This document shows, piece by piece, positions 7,321-15,683 of a stretch of DNA of 18,634 nucleotides. The stretch comes from Candidatus Pelagibacterales bacterium (GTDB lineage Bacteria > Pseudomonadota > Alphaproteobacteria > TMED109). The notes below the pieces were generated by a model that saw only the letters and a program-made list of their open reading frames with translations, had not been told where the DNA came from and made no database searches. The number at the start of each line of letters is the position of its first letter. The stretch's first letter is position 1. The stretch lies in the NCBI GenBank assembly GCA_002732015.1, contig PCCU01000003.1, positions 1 through 18,634 on the forward strand. The letters are read 5' to 3'. A program made the translations under genes and the position numbers.

Positions 7321-7902
7321 TTAATTGATACTTTTATTTATATACCTAGCTAGTATATCAATTTCTATGTTAACCATATCACCTTTTTTCAATTTACCAA
7401 GAGTGGTAACTTTATTTGTGTGAGGTATTATATTTATTGAAAATTTATTTTTAAAGACAGTGTTTACAGTTAATGATACTCCATCAATAGTTACAGAACC
7501 TTTTTCACAAATAAACTTTGCTATTTTTTTTGACAAAGCAAAATTTAATAATGTAGATTTTTTTAATACTTTTTTTTCTTCTAACTCCGTTATACCATCT
7601 ACGTGTCCAGAAACAAAATGCCCTGCTATCTCATCTCCTACTTTTAGTGATTTTTCTAAGTTGACTTTTGTTCCAACTTTCCAGTTCTTTGCTGTAGTTA
7701 CTTTCAAAGTTTCTTCTGATAAATTGACATAAAAGCTTTTTTTGGTTTTCTTTACTATAGTCAAACAAATTCCAGAACACATTATTGAAGAACCAATTTT
7801 AACATCTTTTAAAATCATATTTGTTTCAATATTATAAGCAATAGGGTCTCTTTTAGAGATACTTTTGATAACACCTATATTTTCAGTTATTCCAGTAAAC
7901 AT
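7321..7902 (-). CDS. ribE: Riboflavin synthase alpha chain
   Basis: Riboflavin synthase dismutates two 6,7-dimethyl-8-ribityllumazine molecules into riboflavin and 5-amino-6-ribitylaminouracil. The 193-residue product has the family's two tandem beta-barrel repeats: the first begins MFTGITENIGVI and contains GSSIMCSGICLTI, the second begins AGHFVSGHVDGITEL (about residue 93 on) and contains KGSVTIDGVSLTV. The duplicated SGICLTI/DGVSLTV stretches are the substrate-binding motifs of each barrel. The length (usually 190-220) is normal. It starts 3 nt after the ribD stop and ends 14 nt before ribB, and no Shine-Dalgarno is evident, so it likely relies on coupling. Confidence 0.96.
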   Translation of the reverse strand: MFTGITENIGVIKSISKRDPIAYNIETNMILKDVKIGSSIMCSGICLTIVKKTKKSFYVNLSEETLKVTTAKNWKVGTKVNLEKSLKVGDEIAGHFVSGHVDGITELEEKKVLKKSTLLNFALSKKIAKFICEKGSVTIDGVSLTVNTVFKNKFSINIIPHTNKVTTLGKLKKGDMVNIEIDILARYINKSIN

Positions 7903-7905
7903 TAG

Positions 7906-9009
7906 TTAAATTATCTGATTATAAATATTTTTTAAATTTTTATTCACCCAAATCTCTAATTTATTATCATTAAGTTTAATTTCATCGTGCAAAAAAAAAC
8001 TTCTATTATTTTTCAAATTGCTAAAAGAATGTAAACCCTCATTTCCTACAAATAAATTTGCTCTGTAAATGTACATTAGGTCACAATATCCTCTATTTAA
8101 AAATGAAGATGCAGTCTTTGCCCCTCCCTCTATGAGTATTTTTTGAAATTTTAATTCATATAATTTTTTTATTACACTTAAAATACATAGATATCCATCA
8201 GCCAACTTTTTTATATAAAATATTTTTATTCCTTTTGAAATTAAGTATTTGGCTTTTGTACTAGAAAGGTTTTTATTTGTAAAAATTATAAGTGGATTAT
8301 TTTTAACTGTTTTTACTAACTTAGATTTTTTGTCCAATATTAAATTTGTATCTAATATTATTCTACAGGTGGACTTTTTAAAACCCTCTACTCTTGTAGT
8401 TAAGCTAGGATTGTCTTTAAAAAAAGTATTAGATCCTACTAAAATAGCGTCATGATAACTCCTAACATGATGAACATGTTTTCTTGATAACTCTGAAGTT
8501 ATCCATTTACTCTTTCCATTTGAATAAGTGATCTTACCATCAGCACTATTCGCTAATTTAACACTAATTAAAGGTCTTTTAAGTGTATGAAAACAATAAT
8601 GTGAATAATTTACCAAAAAATTTTCAAAATCTATAGATATTAGTTTTGCTTCAATACCATTTTTTTTAAGAGTATTAATTCCCTTTTTAAGTGTTAATTT
8701 ATTATAATCTAATAAACCTATTACTACCTTTTTTACTCCTGCATTTATTATTTGGTTTGTACAAGAATTATAGTTATCCTCTAAACAACACGGTTCTAAG
8801 GTAATATAGAGAGTTGAACCCAAAGCATTTTTTCCTGCCATTTTTAATGCATTTTCCTCTGCATGAGGTCTCCCACCATTAGATGTATACCCTATGCCAA
8901 CAATTTCATTATTTTTAACTATTACGCAACCTACAGCAGGATTTTTTCCTGTGCTGCCGTGAGCAAAACTTGCTTGATAAAATGCTGCATTTAACCAAAA
9001 TTTATCCAT
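7906..9009 (-). CDS. ribD: Bifunctional pyrimidine deaminase/reductase RibD
   Basis: RibD deaminates and then reduces the GTP-derived pyrimidine in the second and third steps of riboflavin synthesis. In 367 residues it has an N-terminal cytidine-deaminase-like domain (about 1-145) with zinc ligands His49 (RPHAEENAL), Cys74 and Cys83 (LEPCCLEDNYNSC) and Glu51 as proton shuttle, and a C-terminal reductase domain (about 146-360) with RPLISVKLANSADGKI, ILVGSNTFFKDNPSLTTR, CRIILDTNLIL and ILIEGGAKTASSFL. The two zinc Cys keep the family spacing (C-x8-C), but the residues between them, normally S/C-H-x-G-R/K-T-P-P, are replaced by CLEDNYNS, an unusual change in the substrate-contacting loop. It overlaps nrdR by 8 nt and precedes ribE by 3 nt. 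Confidence 0.94.
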   Translation of the reverse strand: MDKFWLNAAFYQASFAHGSTGKNPAVGCVIVKNNEIVGIGYTSNGGRPHAEENALKMAGKNALGSTLYITLEPCCLEDNYNSCTNQIINAGVKKVVIGLLDYNKLTLKKGINTLKKNGIEAKLISIDFENFLVNYSHYCFHTLKRPLISVKLANSADGKITYSNGKSKWITSELSRKHVHHVRSYHDAILVGSNTFFKDNPSLTTRVEGFKKSTCRIILDTNLILDKKSKLVKTVKNNPLIIFTNKNLSSTKAKYLISKGIKIFYIKKLADGYLCILSVIKKLYELKFQKILIEGGAKTASSFLNRGYCDLMYIYRANLFVGNEGLHSFSNLKNNRSFFLHDEIKLNDNKLEIWVNKNLKNIYNQII

Positions 9010-9472
9010 GGTTATTTTTTGGATTATCCTTTAATTCTCCTAAGAAGTTTTCAAAATCCTTTACTTCTCTAAAGTTTTTGTAAACTGAAGCAAATCTTAC
9101 ATATGCTACTTGGTCTATTTCAGAAAGTGACTCCATTACTAATTTTCCTATCATTTGAGAGGGAATGTCTACTTCCCCTGAGCTTTCTAATCTTCTTACT
9201 ATTCCACTAATTAATTTTTCAATTCTTTCTGCATCAACTCTTCTTTTTCTCAAAGCAATAATAATCGAATTTGCTAACTTGTCTCTATTAAATGGAGTTC
9301 TTTTTCCATCTTTTTTTATAACGGTTAAATCTCTTAATTGTACTCTCTCAAAAGATGTGAAACGAGAACCACAAGCAGGACAAAGTCTTCTTCTCCTAAT
9401 AGCAGAGTCATCTTCTGTAGGTCTTGAGTCCTTTACTTGTGTTTCTGGGTTGTTACAAAAAGGACACTTCAT
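9002..9472 (-). CDS. nrdR: Transcriptional repressor NrdR
   Basis: NrdR is the (d)ATP-sensing repressor of ribonucleotide reductase genes. The 156-residue product has the N-terminal zinc ribbon (MKCPFCNNPETQVKDSRP; second pair CPACGSRFTSFE), an Arg-rich patch (AIRRRRLC) that contacts DNA, and an ATP-cone from about residue 46 (RDLTVIKKDGKRTPFNRDKL ... VAYVRFASVYKNF). All four zinc Cys are present and the length is normal. It lies between the rpiB-glyA fusion (3-nt gap) and ribD (8-nt overlap), the standard glyA-nrdR-ribD order of many proteobacteria. No NrdR-box pair was recognised in the window, so its targets lie elsewhere. Confidence 0.97.
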   Translation of the reverse strand: MKCPFCNNPETQVKDSRPTEDDSAIRRRRLCPACGSRFTSFERVQLRDLTVIKKDGKRTPFNRDKLANSIIIALRKRRVDAERIEKLISGIVRRLESSGEVDIPSQMIGKLVMESLSEIDQVAYVRFASVYKNFREVKDFENFLGELKDNPKNNHG

Positions 9473-9475
9473 TTT

Positions 9476-11191
9476 TTATTTATAAATAGGAAAATTTTGA
9501 CATAATTTTCTAATCTCTTGAAGAACCAATATCTCAACTTTATTAATAAGACTTTCGTCATTAGAAGACAATACATCTATAACTTTTGATATGCAATCAG
9601 CGATAAATTCAAATTGATTTTCCTTAAAACCTCTGGTAGTACCTGCTGCTGTTCCAACTCTAATACCTGAAGTAACAAAAGGTGATTGTTTGTCAAAGGG
9701 TATTGCGTTCTTATTACATGTTATACCAGCTCTGTCTAAGCTCTCCTCTGCTAATTTTCCTGTTACCTTTTTTGTCGTTAAATCTATCAACACCATATGG
9801 CAGTCAGTACCACCTGAAACAATATTAAACCCATTCATTATTAATCTATTACAAAGTGCTTTTGCATTCTTTACAGTTTGCTCACTATATTGCCTAAAAG
9901 AATCTGAATTAGCTTCCTTAAAGGCTGCTGCCTTTGCCGCTATTACATGCATTAACGGACCTCCTTGCATGCCTGGAAAAACTGCTTTGTCTATTTTTTT
10001 TCCTAATTCTTCATTATTACTTAATATTATCCCTCCTCTTGGTCCTCTTAAGGTTTTATGGGTAGTAGATGTACAAACATCAGCATATGGCAAAGGATCT
10101 GGGTAACATTTGCTGGCTATAAGACCAGAATAGTGTGCCATATCAACTAATAAATAGGCATTTACTTCATCAGCAATTTTTTTAAATAATTTAAAATCAA
10201 TTTTTGAAGAATAAGCAGATGCTCCAGCAATTATTAGTCTTGGCTTATTTTTTTTTGCCAACATTCTCACTTCGTCATAATCAATAATGCCATCTCTCTC
10301 CTTTACGCCATAAGTAATTGAATTAAAGTACTTTCCTGACTGATTAGGTGTTGCGCCATGAGTCAAGTGTCCACCTGCTGACAAAGACATCCCTAAAATT
10401 GTATCTCCAGGAGATAAAAGTGCTAAATAAACTGCTTGATTAGCTTGTGAACCAGAATTAGGTTGAACATTGGCCCATTTACATGAAAATAATTCTTTTA
10501 ATCTATTTATAGCTAAATTTTCTATCACATCAACATACTCACAACCACCGTAATATCTTTTTCCAGGATAACCTTCTGCATATTTATTAGTGAGAACGGA
10601 ACCCTGATAGTGCATTATTAAAGGGGATGTAAAATTTTCTGAAGCAATTAACTCGACAGTATTTTGTTGCCTATCAAGCTCATTTGATAAAGCCTCTGAA
10701 AGTTCTAAATCTTTTGTATTTATAAAACTATCTCCTAAAGACTTGTAATCTAATTTTTCTACTCTTTTAATATGTCTCTCACCTTCAAAATCAGTTTTTA
10801 AAAAAGCATTAACACATTCAATTGCATCCTCATAATTTATATGTCTTGCACCTATTGCTAAAACATTAGCATCATTATGCTTTCTAGCTTGTTCAGCAGT
10901 TTTAACGTCATGACATAACGCAGCTCTTACTCCTTTAAACCTATTAGCAGAAATGGATATACCTATTCCTGTTCCGCACAATGCTATTCCTCTATCAATA
11001 TGTCCATTCAATATTTCATTAGCCATAGCTTTACCATAATCTGGATAATCAACTGGCTGAGAATTACTTGGTCCTAAATCTAATATTCCAAAACCTAAGC
11101 TTTCTAAATTAAGTCTAATTTTCTGCTTTAATTCAAAACCAGCATGATCTGATGTTATAGCAACTTTTAATTTTGTAGTTATATTTTTCAT
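9476..11191 (-). CDS. rpiB-glyA: Fusion of ribose-5-phosphate isomerase B and serine hydroxymethyltransferase
   Basis: One uninterrupted 571-codon ORF encodes two complete enzymes. Residues 1 to about 148 are RpiB (ribose 5-phosphate/ribulose 5-phosphate isomerase): SDHAGFELK (14-22), LCGTGIGISISANRFKGVRA with catalytic Cys72, HNDANVLAIGAR (105-116). From about 151 on is serine hydroxymethyltransferase, which makes glycine and 5,10-methylene-THF from serine: HTxELIASENFTSP-type motif (178-190), YAEGYPGKRYYGG (204-216), LVDMAHYSGLIA, and STTHKTLRGPRGG with the PLP lysine at 379. Counting SHMT from 151 puts this Lys at 229, as in E. coli GlyA, so neither half is truncated and there is hardly any linker. 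The genes are normally separate neighbours in alphaproteobacteria. The start ATG at 11191 is preceded by a purine-rich AGAAAGAG. Followed by nrdR after 3 nt. Confidence 0.93.
   Translation of the reverse strand: MKNITTKLKVAITSDHAGFELKQKIRLNLESLGFGILDLGPSNSQPVDYPDYGKAMANEILNGHIDRGIALCGTGIGISISANRFKGVRAALCHDVKTAEQARKHNDANVLAIGARHINYEDAIECVNAFLKTDFEGERHIKRVEKLDYKSLGDSFINTKDLELSEALSNELDRQQNTVELIASENFTSPLIMHYQGSVLTNKYAEGYPGKRYYGGCEYVDVIENLAINRLKELFSCKWANVQPNSGSQANQAVYLALLSPGDTILGMSLSAGGHLTHGATPNQSGKYFNSITYGVKERDGIIDYDEVRMLAKKNKPRLIIAGASAYSSKIDFKLFKKIADEVNAYLLVDMAHYSGLIASKCYPDPLPYADVCTSTTHKTLRGPRGGIILSNNEELGKKIDKAVFPGMQGGPLMHVIAAKAAAFKEANSDSFRQYSEQTVKNAKALCNRLIMNGFNIVSGGTDCHMVLIDLTTKKVTGKLAEESLDRAGITCNKNAIPFDKQSPFVTSGIRVGTAAGTTRGFKENQFEFIADCISKVIDVLSSNDESLINKVEILVLQEIRKLCQNFPIYK
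10721..10741 (-). promoter_or_regulatory. Ribosome-binding-like site in the rpiB-glyA junction
   Basis: At the boundary of the two domains the coding strand reads AGGAGAT (10736-10730), and 6 nt further on is an ATA codon (10723-10721, Ile157). The spacing from AGGAG is what a real start would have, and ATA is one base from ATG. This may be the leftover glyA ribosome binding site, or a site for weak internal initiation. It encodes Leu-Gly-Asp, so it could also be chance. Confidence 0.4.
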
Positions 11192-11233
11192 GAGCTCTTT
11201 CTAATTTATAAATATTAAAAAAAATATCAATAT
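11192..11233. other. Short A/T-rich gap between the AGCS gene and rpiB-glyA
   Basis: The 42 bp hold an A/T-rich stretch and the purine-rich AGAAAGAG before the rpiB-glyA start. TATAAA is visible on the minus strand, but no -35 partner could be assigned. No terminator is visible, so read-through from hemA/AGCS is likely. Confidence 0.4.
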
Positions 11234-12733
11234 TTATTCACTAGATTTTATTCTTTTGTAATCAATTAATTCTTCTTTAACTTTAGATATTAATAAATAT
11301 ACACCTACAATATTAAACAGTGCCATAAGAAATATCATTGAATCTGATAAATCAACTACTGAAGCCAAATTTAGACTCGAACCAATAATAACAAAAATAC
11401 AGAAAATAAATTTGAATACATTTTCTTTAGTTTTGCTTTTACCAAACAAATATGTCCAAGACTTTAATCCATAATATGACCAAGATATCATAGTAGAAAA
11501 AGCAAACAGTATTGCTGACACAGCAAGTATGTAAGGAAACCAAGAAATATCCTTAGCAAAGGCTTGCGAAGTAAGTTCTATTCCTCCATATCCTTCTGTA
11601 TTTAAGTGCATTCCGGTGATAATAATAACTAGTGCTGTCATAGTGCAAATTATTACAGTATCAATAAATGGCTCCAATAAAGCAACATAACCTTCTGTAA
11701 TAGGATAATTAGTTTTAACTGCAGAATGTGCTATTGGAGCTGACCCTAAACCTGCTTCGTTTGAAAAAGCTGCTCTCTTGAAACCTTGAATTAAAACTCC
11801 TATTAAGCCACCAGTAATTCCTTCTCCAGTAAAAGCTCCAACAAAAATTAATTGAAAAGCAGTTCCAATCAATTCAAAATTTAAAATAATTATTACTAAT
11901 GCACAAAATATATATATTGCAGCCATAAAAGGGACAAGTTTTTCTGTAACTTTAGCTATACTTTTTATACCTCCAATAATAACAGTTCCTAATAATATTG
12001 CTAAAATCAAACCATATAACCAAGCGTTGTTATAAAAATATGAATTTTCTCCACCAGTTATACCTACAAACTGTTGATATGATTGATTCGCTTGAAACAT
12101 GTTGCCTCCACCTAAAGCACCTCCTATGCAACAGATAGAAAACATAATTGCTAAAAATTTTCCTAGCCTTTCCAGACCTATTTCTTTAAGACCTCTTGAT
12201 AGGTAATACATTGGACCACCTGAAACTGAACCATCACTATTAATTACTCTATACTTTACACCTAAAGTACACTCACAAAACTTTAATGACATTCCTAAAA
12301 AGCCTGCAAGTATCATCCAAAAAGTTGCTCCTGGACCTCCTAAACTAACTGCAATAGCTACTCCTGCAATATTCCCTAATCCTACAGTTGCTGCTGTTGC
12401 TGTCCATAAAGCTTGTCTATGAGATACCTCTCCTGGTGCATTTTTTTCAGATTTTTTTGAAGTTAAAAAACTTAAGGCTGTGCTAAATCCTTTTATATTT
12501 ATAAATCCAAAGTAAAAAGTACAATATACTGCAGCTACTATTAACCACAGTACTATTAGAGGAAAACTAAAGTCCCCTAAGTTTGCTGAATAAAAAACAA
12601 TGCCAGCAACAAAATTAGAAATAGGCGCTAAGTAATGATTCACACTTTCATCAATGGAGGAACCATAAGAAATAAAGGGTAAGAAATAAATAGATAAAAA
12701 TATCAAAATTAATGAAGGTTTTTTTATAATCAT
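11234..12733 (-). CDS. AGCS-family sodium:alanine/glycine symporter
   Basis: A 499-residue inner-membrane transporter of the alanine-or-glycine:cation symporter family, which takes up Ala and/or Gly with Na+ (or H+). Residues 8-24 form a hydrophobic N-terminal segment ending SYGSS, probably a cleaved signal peptide as in many members, followed by about 11 membrane segments. Family motifs are GEVSHRQALWTATAATVGLGNIAGVA (about 101-126), GGPGATFWMILAGFLGMSLKFCE, GGALGGGNMFQANQ and SNEAGLGSAPIAHSAVKT. Its ATG overlaps the hemA TGA in ATGA, so the two are translationally coupled. That context, with glyA just downstream, suggests glycine uptake serving heme synthesis and one-carbon metabolism; this is inference, because substrate choice between Ala and Gly cannot be read from sequence by eye. 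Confidence 0.93.
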   Translation of the reverse strand: MIIKKPSLILIFLSIYFLPFISYGSSIDESVNHYLAPISNFVAGIVFYSANLGDFSFPLIVLWLIVAAVYCTFYFGFINIKGFSTALSFLTSKKSEKNAPGEVSHRQALWTATAATVGLGNIAGVAIAVSLGGPGATFWMILAGFLGMSLKFCECTLGVKYRVINSDGSVSGGPMYYLSRGLKEIGLERLGKFLAIMFSICCIGGALGGGNMFQANQSYQQFVGITGGENSYFYNNAWLYGLILAILLGTVIIGGIKSIAKVTEKLVPFMAAIYIFCALVIIILNFELIGTAFQLIFVGAFTGEGITGGLIGVLIQGFKRAAFSNEAGLGSAPIAHSAVKTNYPITEGYVALLEPFIDTVIICTMTALVIIITGMHLNTEGYGGIELTSQAFAKDISWFPYILAVSAILFAFSTMISWSYYGLKSWTYLFGKSKTKENVFKFIFCIFVIIGSSLNLASVVDLSDSMIFLMALFNIVGVYLLISKVKEELIDYKRIKSSE

Positions 12734-13965
12734 GCCGCTATACTCCCTATATTAAGATTTTTCCAAACTTTTTTTAAAGACTCAACTAAATTATCAGCCA
12801 TCTCTTCTGTATGCAAGGGAGTAGGAGTAATTCTTAATCTTTCTGTTCCTCTTGGTACAGTAGGATAATTAATAGGCTGTACATAAATTTTATATTTTGA
12901 AAGCAATAAGTCAGATGCCCTCTTACATAGCATTGGATTTCCAACTTTTACTGGCACTATATGACTAGAATTTTCAATAACCTGAATACCTTCTTTATTT
13001 AATCTTTGTTTTAAATATCTAACTATACTTTTATGCTTTTTTCTTTCTTTATCACTTTCTTTCAGATATCTTACTGAAGCAAGACCACCTGCTACTATGC
13101 AAGGAGGAAGTGAAGTAGTAAAAATAAAACCGGAAGAATAAGATCTTATCGTATCAACTATATATTTATTTCCTGTTATATATCCTCCCATTACACCATA
13201 AGCTTTAGCTAAAGTTCCCTCAATTATATCTATTTCATTGCTTATATTTAAATAATCAGAAATTCCTCCTCCATTTTTTCCATACATACCAACAGCATGA
13301 ACTTCATCTAAATAAGTTAAAGCGTTATTCTCCTTTGCTATTTTACTAATTTCCACTATTGGAGCAATATCTCCATCCATAGAATAAACTGATTCAAATG
13401 CTATCAATTTAGGAGTACTTTTATCAAATTGCTTTATTTTATTTTTTAAATCTTCCAAATCATTATGTTTGAAAATTACCTTTTTTGCACCGCTAGATCT
13501 AATACCTTGTATCATTGAAGAATGATTAAGTTCATCTGAAAAAACTATGCAGCCCTTTAAGGATCCAGCTAAAGTAGATAGAGTTGCCTCATTAGATATG
13601 TATCCTGATGTAAATAGCAAAGCTGAGTCTTTTCTGTGAAGAGAGGCGAGTTCTTTTTCCAGTTCCACGTGATAATGAGTTGTACCTGATATATTTCTAG
13701 TACCTCCAGACCCTGCTCCACATTTATCTAAGGCTTTTCTCATTTCTTCTAAGACTTTAGGGTTTTGTCCCATGCCTAAATAATCATTACTACACCAAAC
13801 AGTTATATCCTCTTTTATAGATTTACCGTCTTCAAACCAAGAAGCATTAGGAAAATTTTGAGATTTTCTTAAAATATCTATAAAAACTCTGTATCTTCCT
13901 TCACTTTTTATTTCATCAATTATACTTTTGAAATAATTTTCATAATTAAATGACATATTTTTCAT
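12730..13965 (-). CDS. hemA: 5-aminolevulinate synthase (C4 pathway)
   Basis: ALA synthase condenses glycine and succinyl-CoA to 5-aminolevulinate, the first heme precursor in alphaproteobacteria and mitochondria; PLP-dependent alpha-oxoamine synthase family. The 411-residue product has EGRYRVFIDI (22-31), WCSNDYLGMGQNP (57-69), GAGSGGTRNISGTTHYHVELE (83-103), the FSDELNHSSMIQGIR loop (142-156), YLDEVHAVGMYG (218-229) and the PLP lysine in EGTLAKAYGVMGGYI (Lys254). ALAS is distinguished from KBL and BioF by the N terminus and by these motifs. Two ATGs are possible (13965 and, three codons later, 13956); neither has a clear ribosome site, and the second would leave a 13-nt gap after the SDR stop. 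No heme-regulatory Cys-Pro motif is visible. Confidence 0.95.
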   Translation of the reverse strand: MKNMSFNYENYFKSIIDEIKSEGRYRVFIDILRKSQNFPNASWFEDGKSIKEDITVWCSNDYLGMGQNPKVLEEMRKALDKCGAGSGGTRNISGTTHYHVELEKELASLHRKDSALLFTSGYISNEATLSTLAGSLKGCIVFSDELNHSSMIQGIRSSGAKKVIFKHNDLEDLKNKIKQFDKSTPKLIAFESVYSMDGDIAPIVEISKIAKENNALTYLDEVHAVGMYGKNGGGISDYLNISNEIDIIEGTLAKAYGVMGGYITGNKYIVDTIRSYSSGFIFTTSLPPCIVAGGLASVRYLKESDKERKKHKSIVRYLKQRLNKEGIQVIENSSHIVPVKVGNPMLCKRASDLLLSKYKIYVQPINYPTVPRGTERLRITPTPLHTEEMADNLVESLKKVWKNLNIGSIAA

Positions 13966-13966
13966 A

Positions 13967-14701
13967 CTAATTTATTGAAAACCCTCCGTCCACTAAAATA
14001 GTAGCACCGGTAATGTACGATGCATATTTTGAAGCCAAAAATACTATAACGTTCGCTACTTCATCTGGTTTTCCCAATCTCTTAAGGGGTATTCTATTAT
14101 GATAATTATAGTCTTTTAATTCTCTTGTTAAAATGTCATTGGTTTTTCCTTCTATCCAGCCGGGAGCGACACTATTTACTCTAACATAGTGAGAGGCCCA
14201 GCACGCAGCCATAGACTTTGTTAATGATTCTAACCCTGACTTAGTTGAAGCGTATGCAGGAATTGATGCATTAGCTTTTCTAGAGTTTATAGATGTTAAA
14301 TTTATTATATTTCCTCTGCTAATAGCTAATTTAGGCAACATCGCATGACATATTCTCAATGTACCCATTAGGTTAACATTTACAACATCGGAAAAGTTTT
14401 CTATTCTGTATTCAACTCCTCCTTTAACTAAAGAAGCACAATTAATCAAGATATCAAGAGTTGTTACTTTTTCTATCAAATTTTCTATGGAAATATCATT
14501 TGTTAAATCTAATTTTTCGATACGAATGTTTTCATCTTTATTTTTTTTTACAAACTCTTCTAAACTTTTATTCTTCTTATAAGTTACAATGACGTTGCCA
14601 CCTAATTTGGTAAATAAAGCAGCAGCACTATAACCAATGCCACTACTTCCTCCTACTATAAGTATATTTTTCTTACTAAAATTAAATTTAAAATCTCTCA
14701 T
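13967..14701 (-). CDS. Short-chain dehydrogenase/reductase (classical SDR)
   Basis: A 244-residue NAD(P)-dependent oxidoreductase. The cofactor motif GGSSGIG is at 17-23, the active-site tetrad is Asn110 (VNVNLMG), Ser137 (NLTSINS), Tyr150 and Lys154 (AYASTKSG), and the C-terminal YITGATILVDGG is typical. The usual NNAG stretch reads NCAS (87-90), a small variation. The residue after beta-strand 2 (VTYKK, 39-43) carries no acidic NAD-selecting residue, which leans towards NADP(H). The substrate is unknown. It overlaps the upstream 2-hydroxyacid dehydrogenase by ATGA and follows the FAH-family gene, so it probably belongs to that catabolic set; FabG-like or 2-keto-3-deoxy-sugar-acid dehydrogenase roles are possible. 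Confidence 0.9.
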   Translation of the reverse strand: MRDFKFNFSKKNILIVGGSSGIGYSAAALFTKLGGNVIVTYKKNKSLEEFVKKNKDENIRIEKLDLTNDISIENLIEKVTTLDILINCASLVKGGVEYRIENFSDVVNVNLMGTLRICHAMLPKLAISRGNIINLTSINSRKANASIPAYASTKSGLESLTKSMAACWASHYVRVNSVAPGWIEGKTNDILTRELKDYNYHNRIPLKRLGKPDEVANVIVFLASKYASYITGATILVDGGFSIN

Positions 14702-15669
14702 TTAAAATCCTTATTAACTAAATTTTTTAATTCTCCTTTTAATAAATAATTCTTTAAATTACTACAAGCTAATTCCATCATCTGTAATCTGGCTATTCTA
14801 GTAGCACTTCCTGCATGAGGCATTAATACAACATTGTTTAAACCAAAAAGCTTTTTTTCAACTTTTGGTTCATTTTCAAAAACATCTAGAGCAGCCCCAG
14901 AAATTTCTTTTTTATCAAGAGCATCAACTAAGTCACTTTCCTTAATAATTTTACCTCTGGCTACATTAATTAAAAAAGAGTCTTTTCTCATTTTTTTAAA
15001 CACCTTTTTAGTAAATAGATGTTTGCTACTTTTTGTTAATGGCAGCAATAAAACAATAAATTTACATTCACATATAAGATCATCAAAGTTCAAATATGAA
15101 ACATTATATTTCTTTTCTATACTCTTTCTTAATTTATTTCTATTATTATAAAAAACTTTTAATCCAAAAGAAGATGCTCTTAAGGCAACTTCCTTGCCAA
15201 TATTTCCTAAACCTATTATACCTAAACTTTGAGAATTTAAGTTTTCTCCCCAAAAAAGGTCCCAAGAGTTACCTTTCCATTTTCCACTTTTTACAAATTT
15301 ATTTCCTTCACAAATTTTTCTAGCAAGAGATATGATAAAACCTATAGTTAGGTCTGCAACTGCATTATTCATAAGATTAGGTGTGTTAAATACAGCAACT
15401 CCATTTTTTGTTGCTGCATCTATATCAATATTATCATACCCCACTCCTACATTTGATATAACATTTAGATGTCCTTTATTTACCTTAATAAAGTCCTTAT
15501 TAATTATATTTCCTTGAGAAATAACGCCATTAAAGCCATTTGCTTTTTTTGAAAATTCATTTTCATTTAAAATTATATTTTTTGATGAATGAGTTCTTAC
15601 AAAAAAATTTTTCTTAAGTTTTTCTAGCTCATTTGTTGGAAGCCTGCAATGTACAAATATTTTTTTCAA
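14698..15669 (-). CDS. D-isomer-specific 2-hydroxyacid dehydrogenase (glyoxylate/hydroxypyruvate reductase-like)
   Basis: A 323-residue dehydrogenase reducing a 2-keto acid to a D-2-hydroxyacid. The Rossmann motif GLGNIG is at 153-158 and the catalytic Arg238 (NVARGK), Glu267 (LDVFENEP) and His285 (MPHAGSAT) are all present. After beta-strand 2 the sequence is FYNNRNK (173-179) with no Asp, as in NADPH-preferring glyoxylate/hydroxypyruvate reductases, so that activity is the best guess; the real substrate is unknown. The start is TTG at 15669, immediately after an in-frame TAA; it gives the family N terminus KKIFVHCRLP, and no upstream ATG is available. There is no obvious Shine-Dalgarno, so coupling to the FAH-family gene 14 nt upstream is likely. 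Confidence 0.9.
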   Translation of the reverse strand: MKKIFVHCRLPTNELEKLKKNFFVRTHSSKNIILNENEFSKKANGFNGVISQGNIINKDFIKVNKGHLNVISNVGVGYDNIDIDAATKNGVAVFNTPNLMNNAVADLTIGFIISLARKICEGNKFVKSGKWKGNSWDLFWGENLNSQSLGIIGLGNIGKEVALRASSFGLKVFYNNRNKLRKSIEKKYNVSYLNFDDLICECKFIVLLLPLTKSSKHLFTKKVFKKMRKDSFLINVARGKIIKESDLVDALDKKEISGAALDVFENEPKVEKKLFGLNNVVLMPHAGSATRIARLQMMELACSNLKNYLLKGELKNLVNKDFK

Positions 15670-15683
15670 TTAATGTTTAAAAT

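Noticed and set aside
7903..9010. FMN riboswitch for the rib genes
   Set aside because: The rib genes are joined by gaps of a few bases within a longer run, leaving no leader in which an FMN aptamer could fit.
9690..10106. Plus-strand ORF of 138 codons opposite glyA
   Set aside because: Antisense shadow of the conserved SHMT domain, with no ribosome binding site and no family motif.
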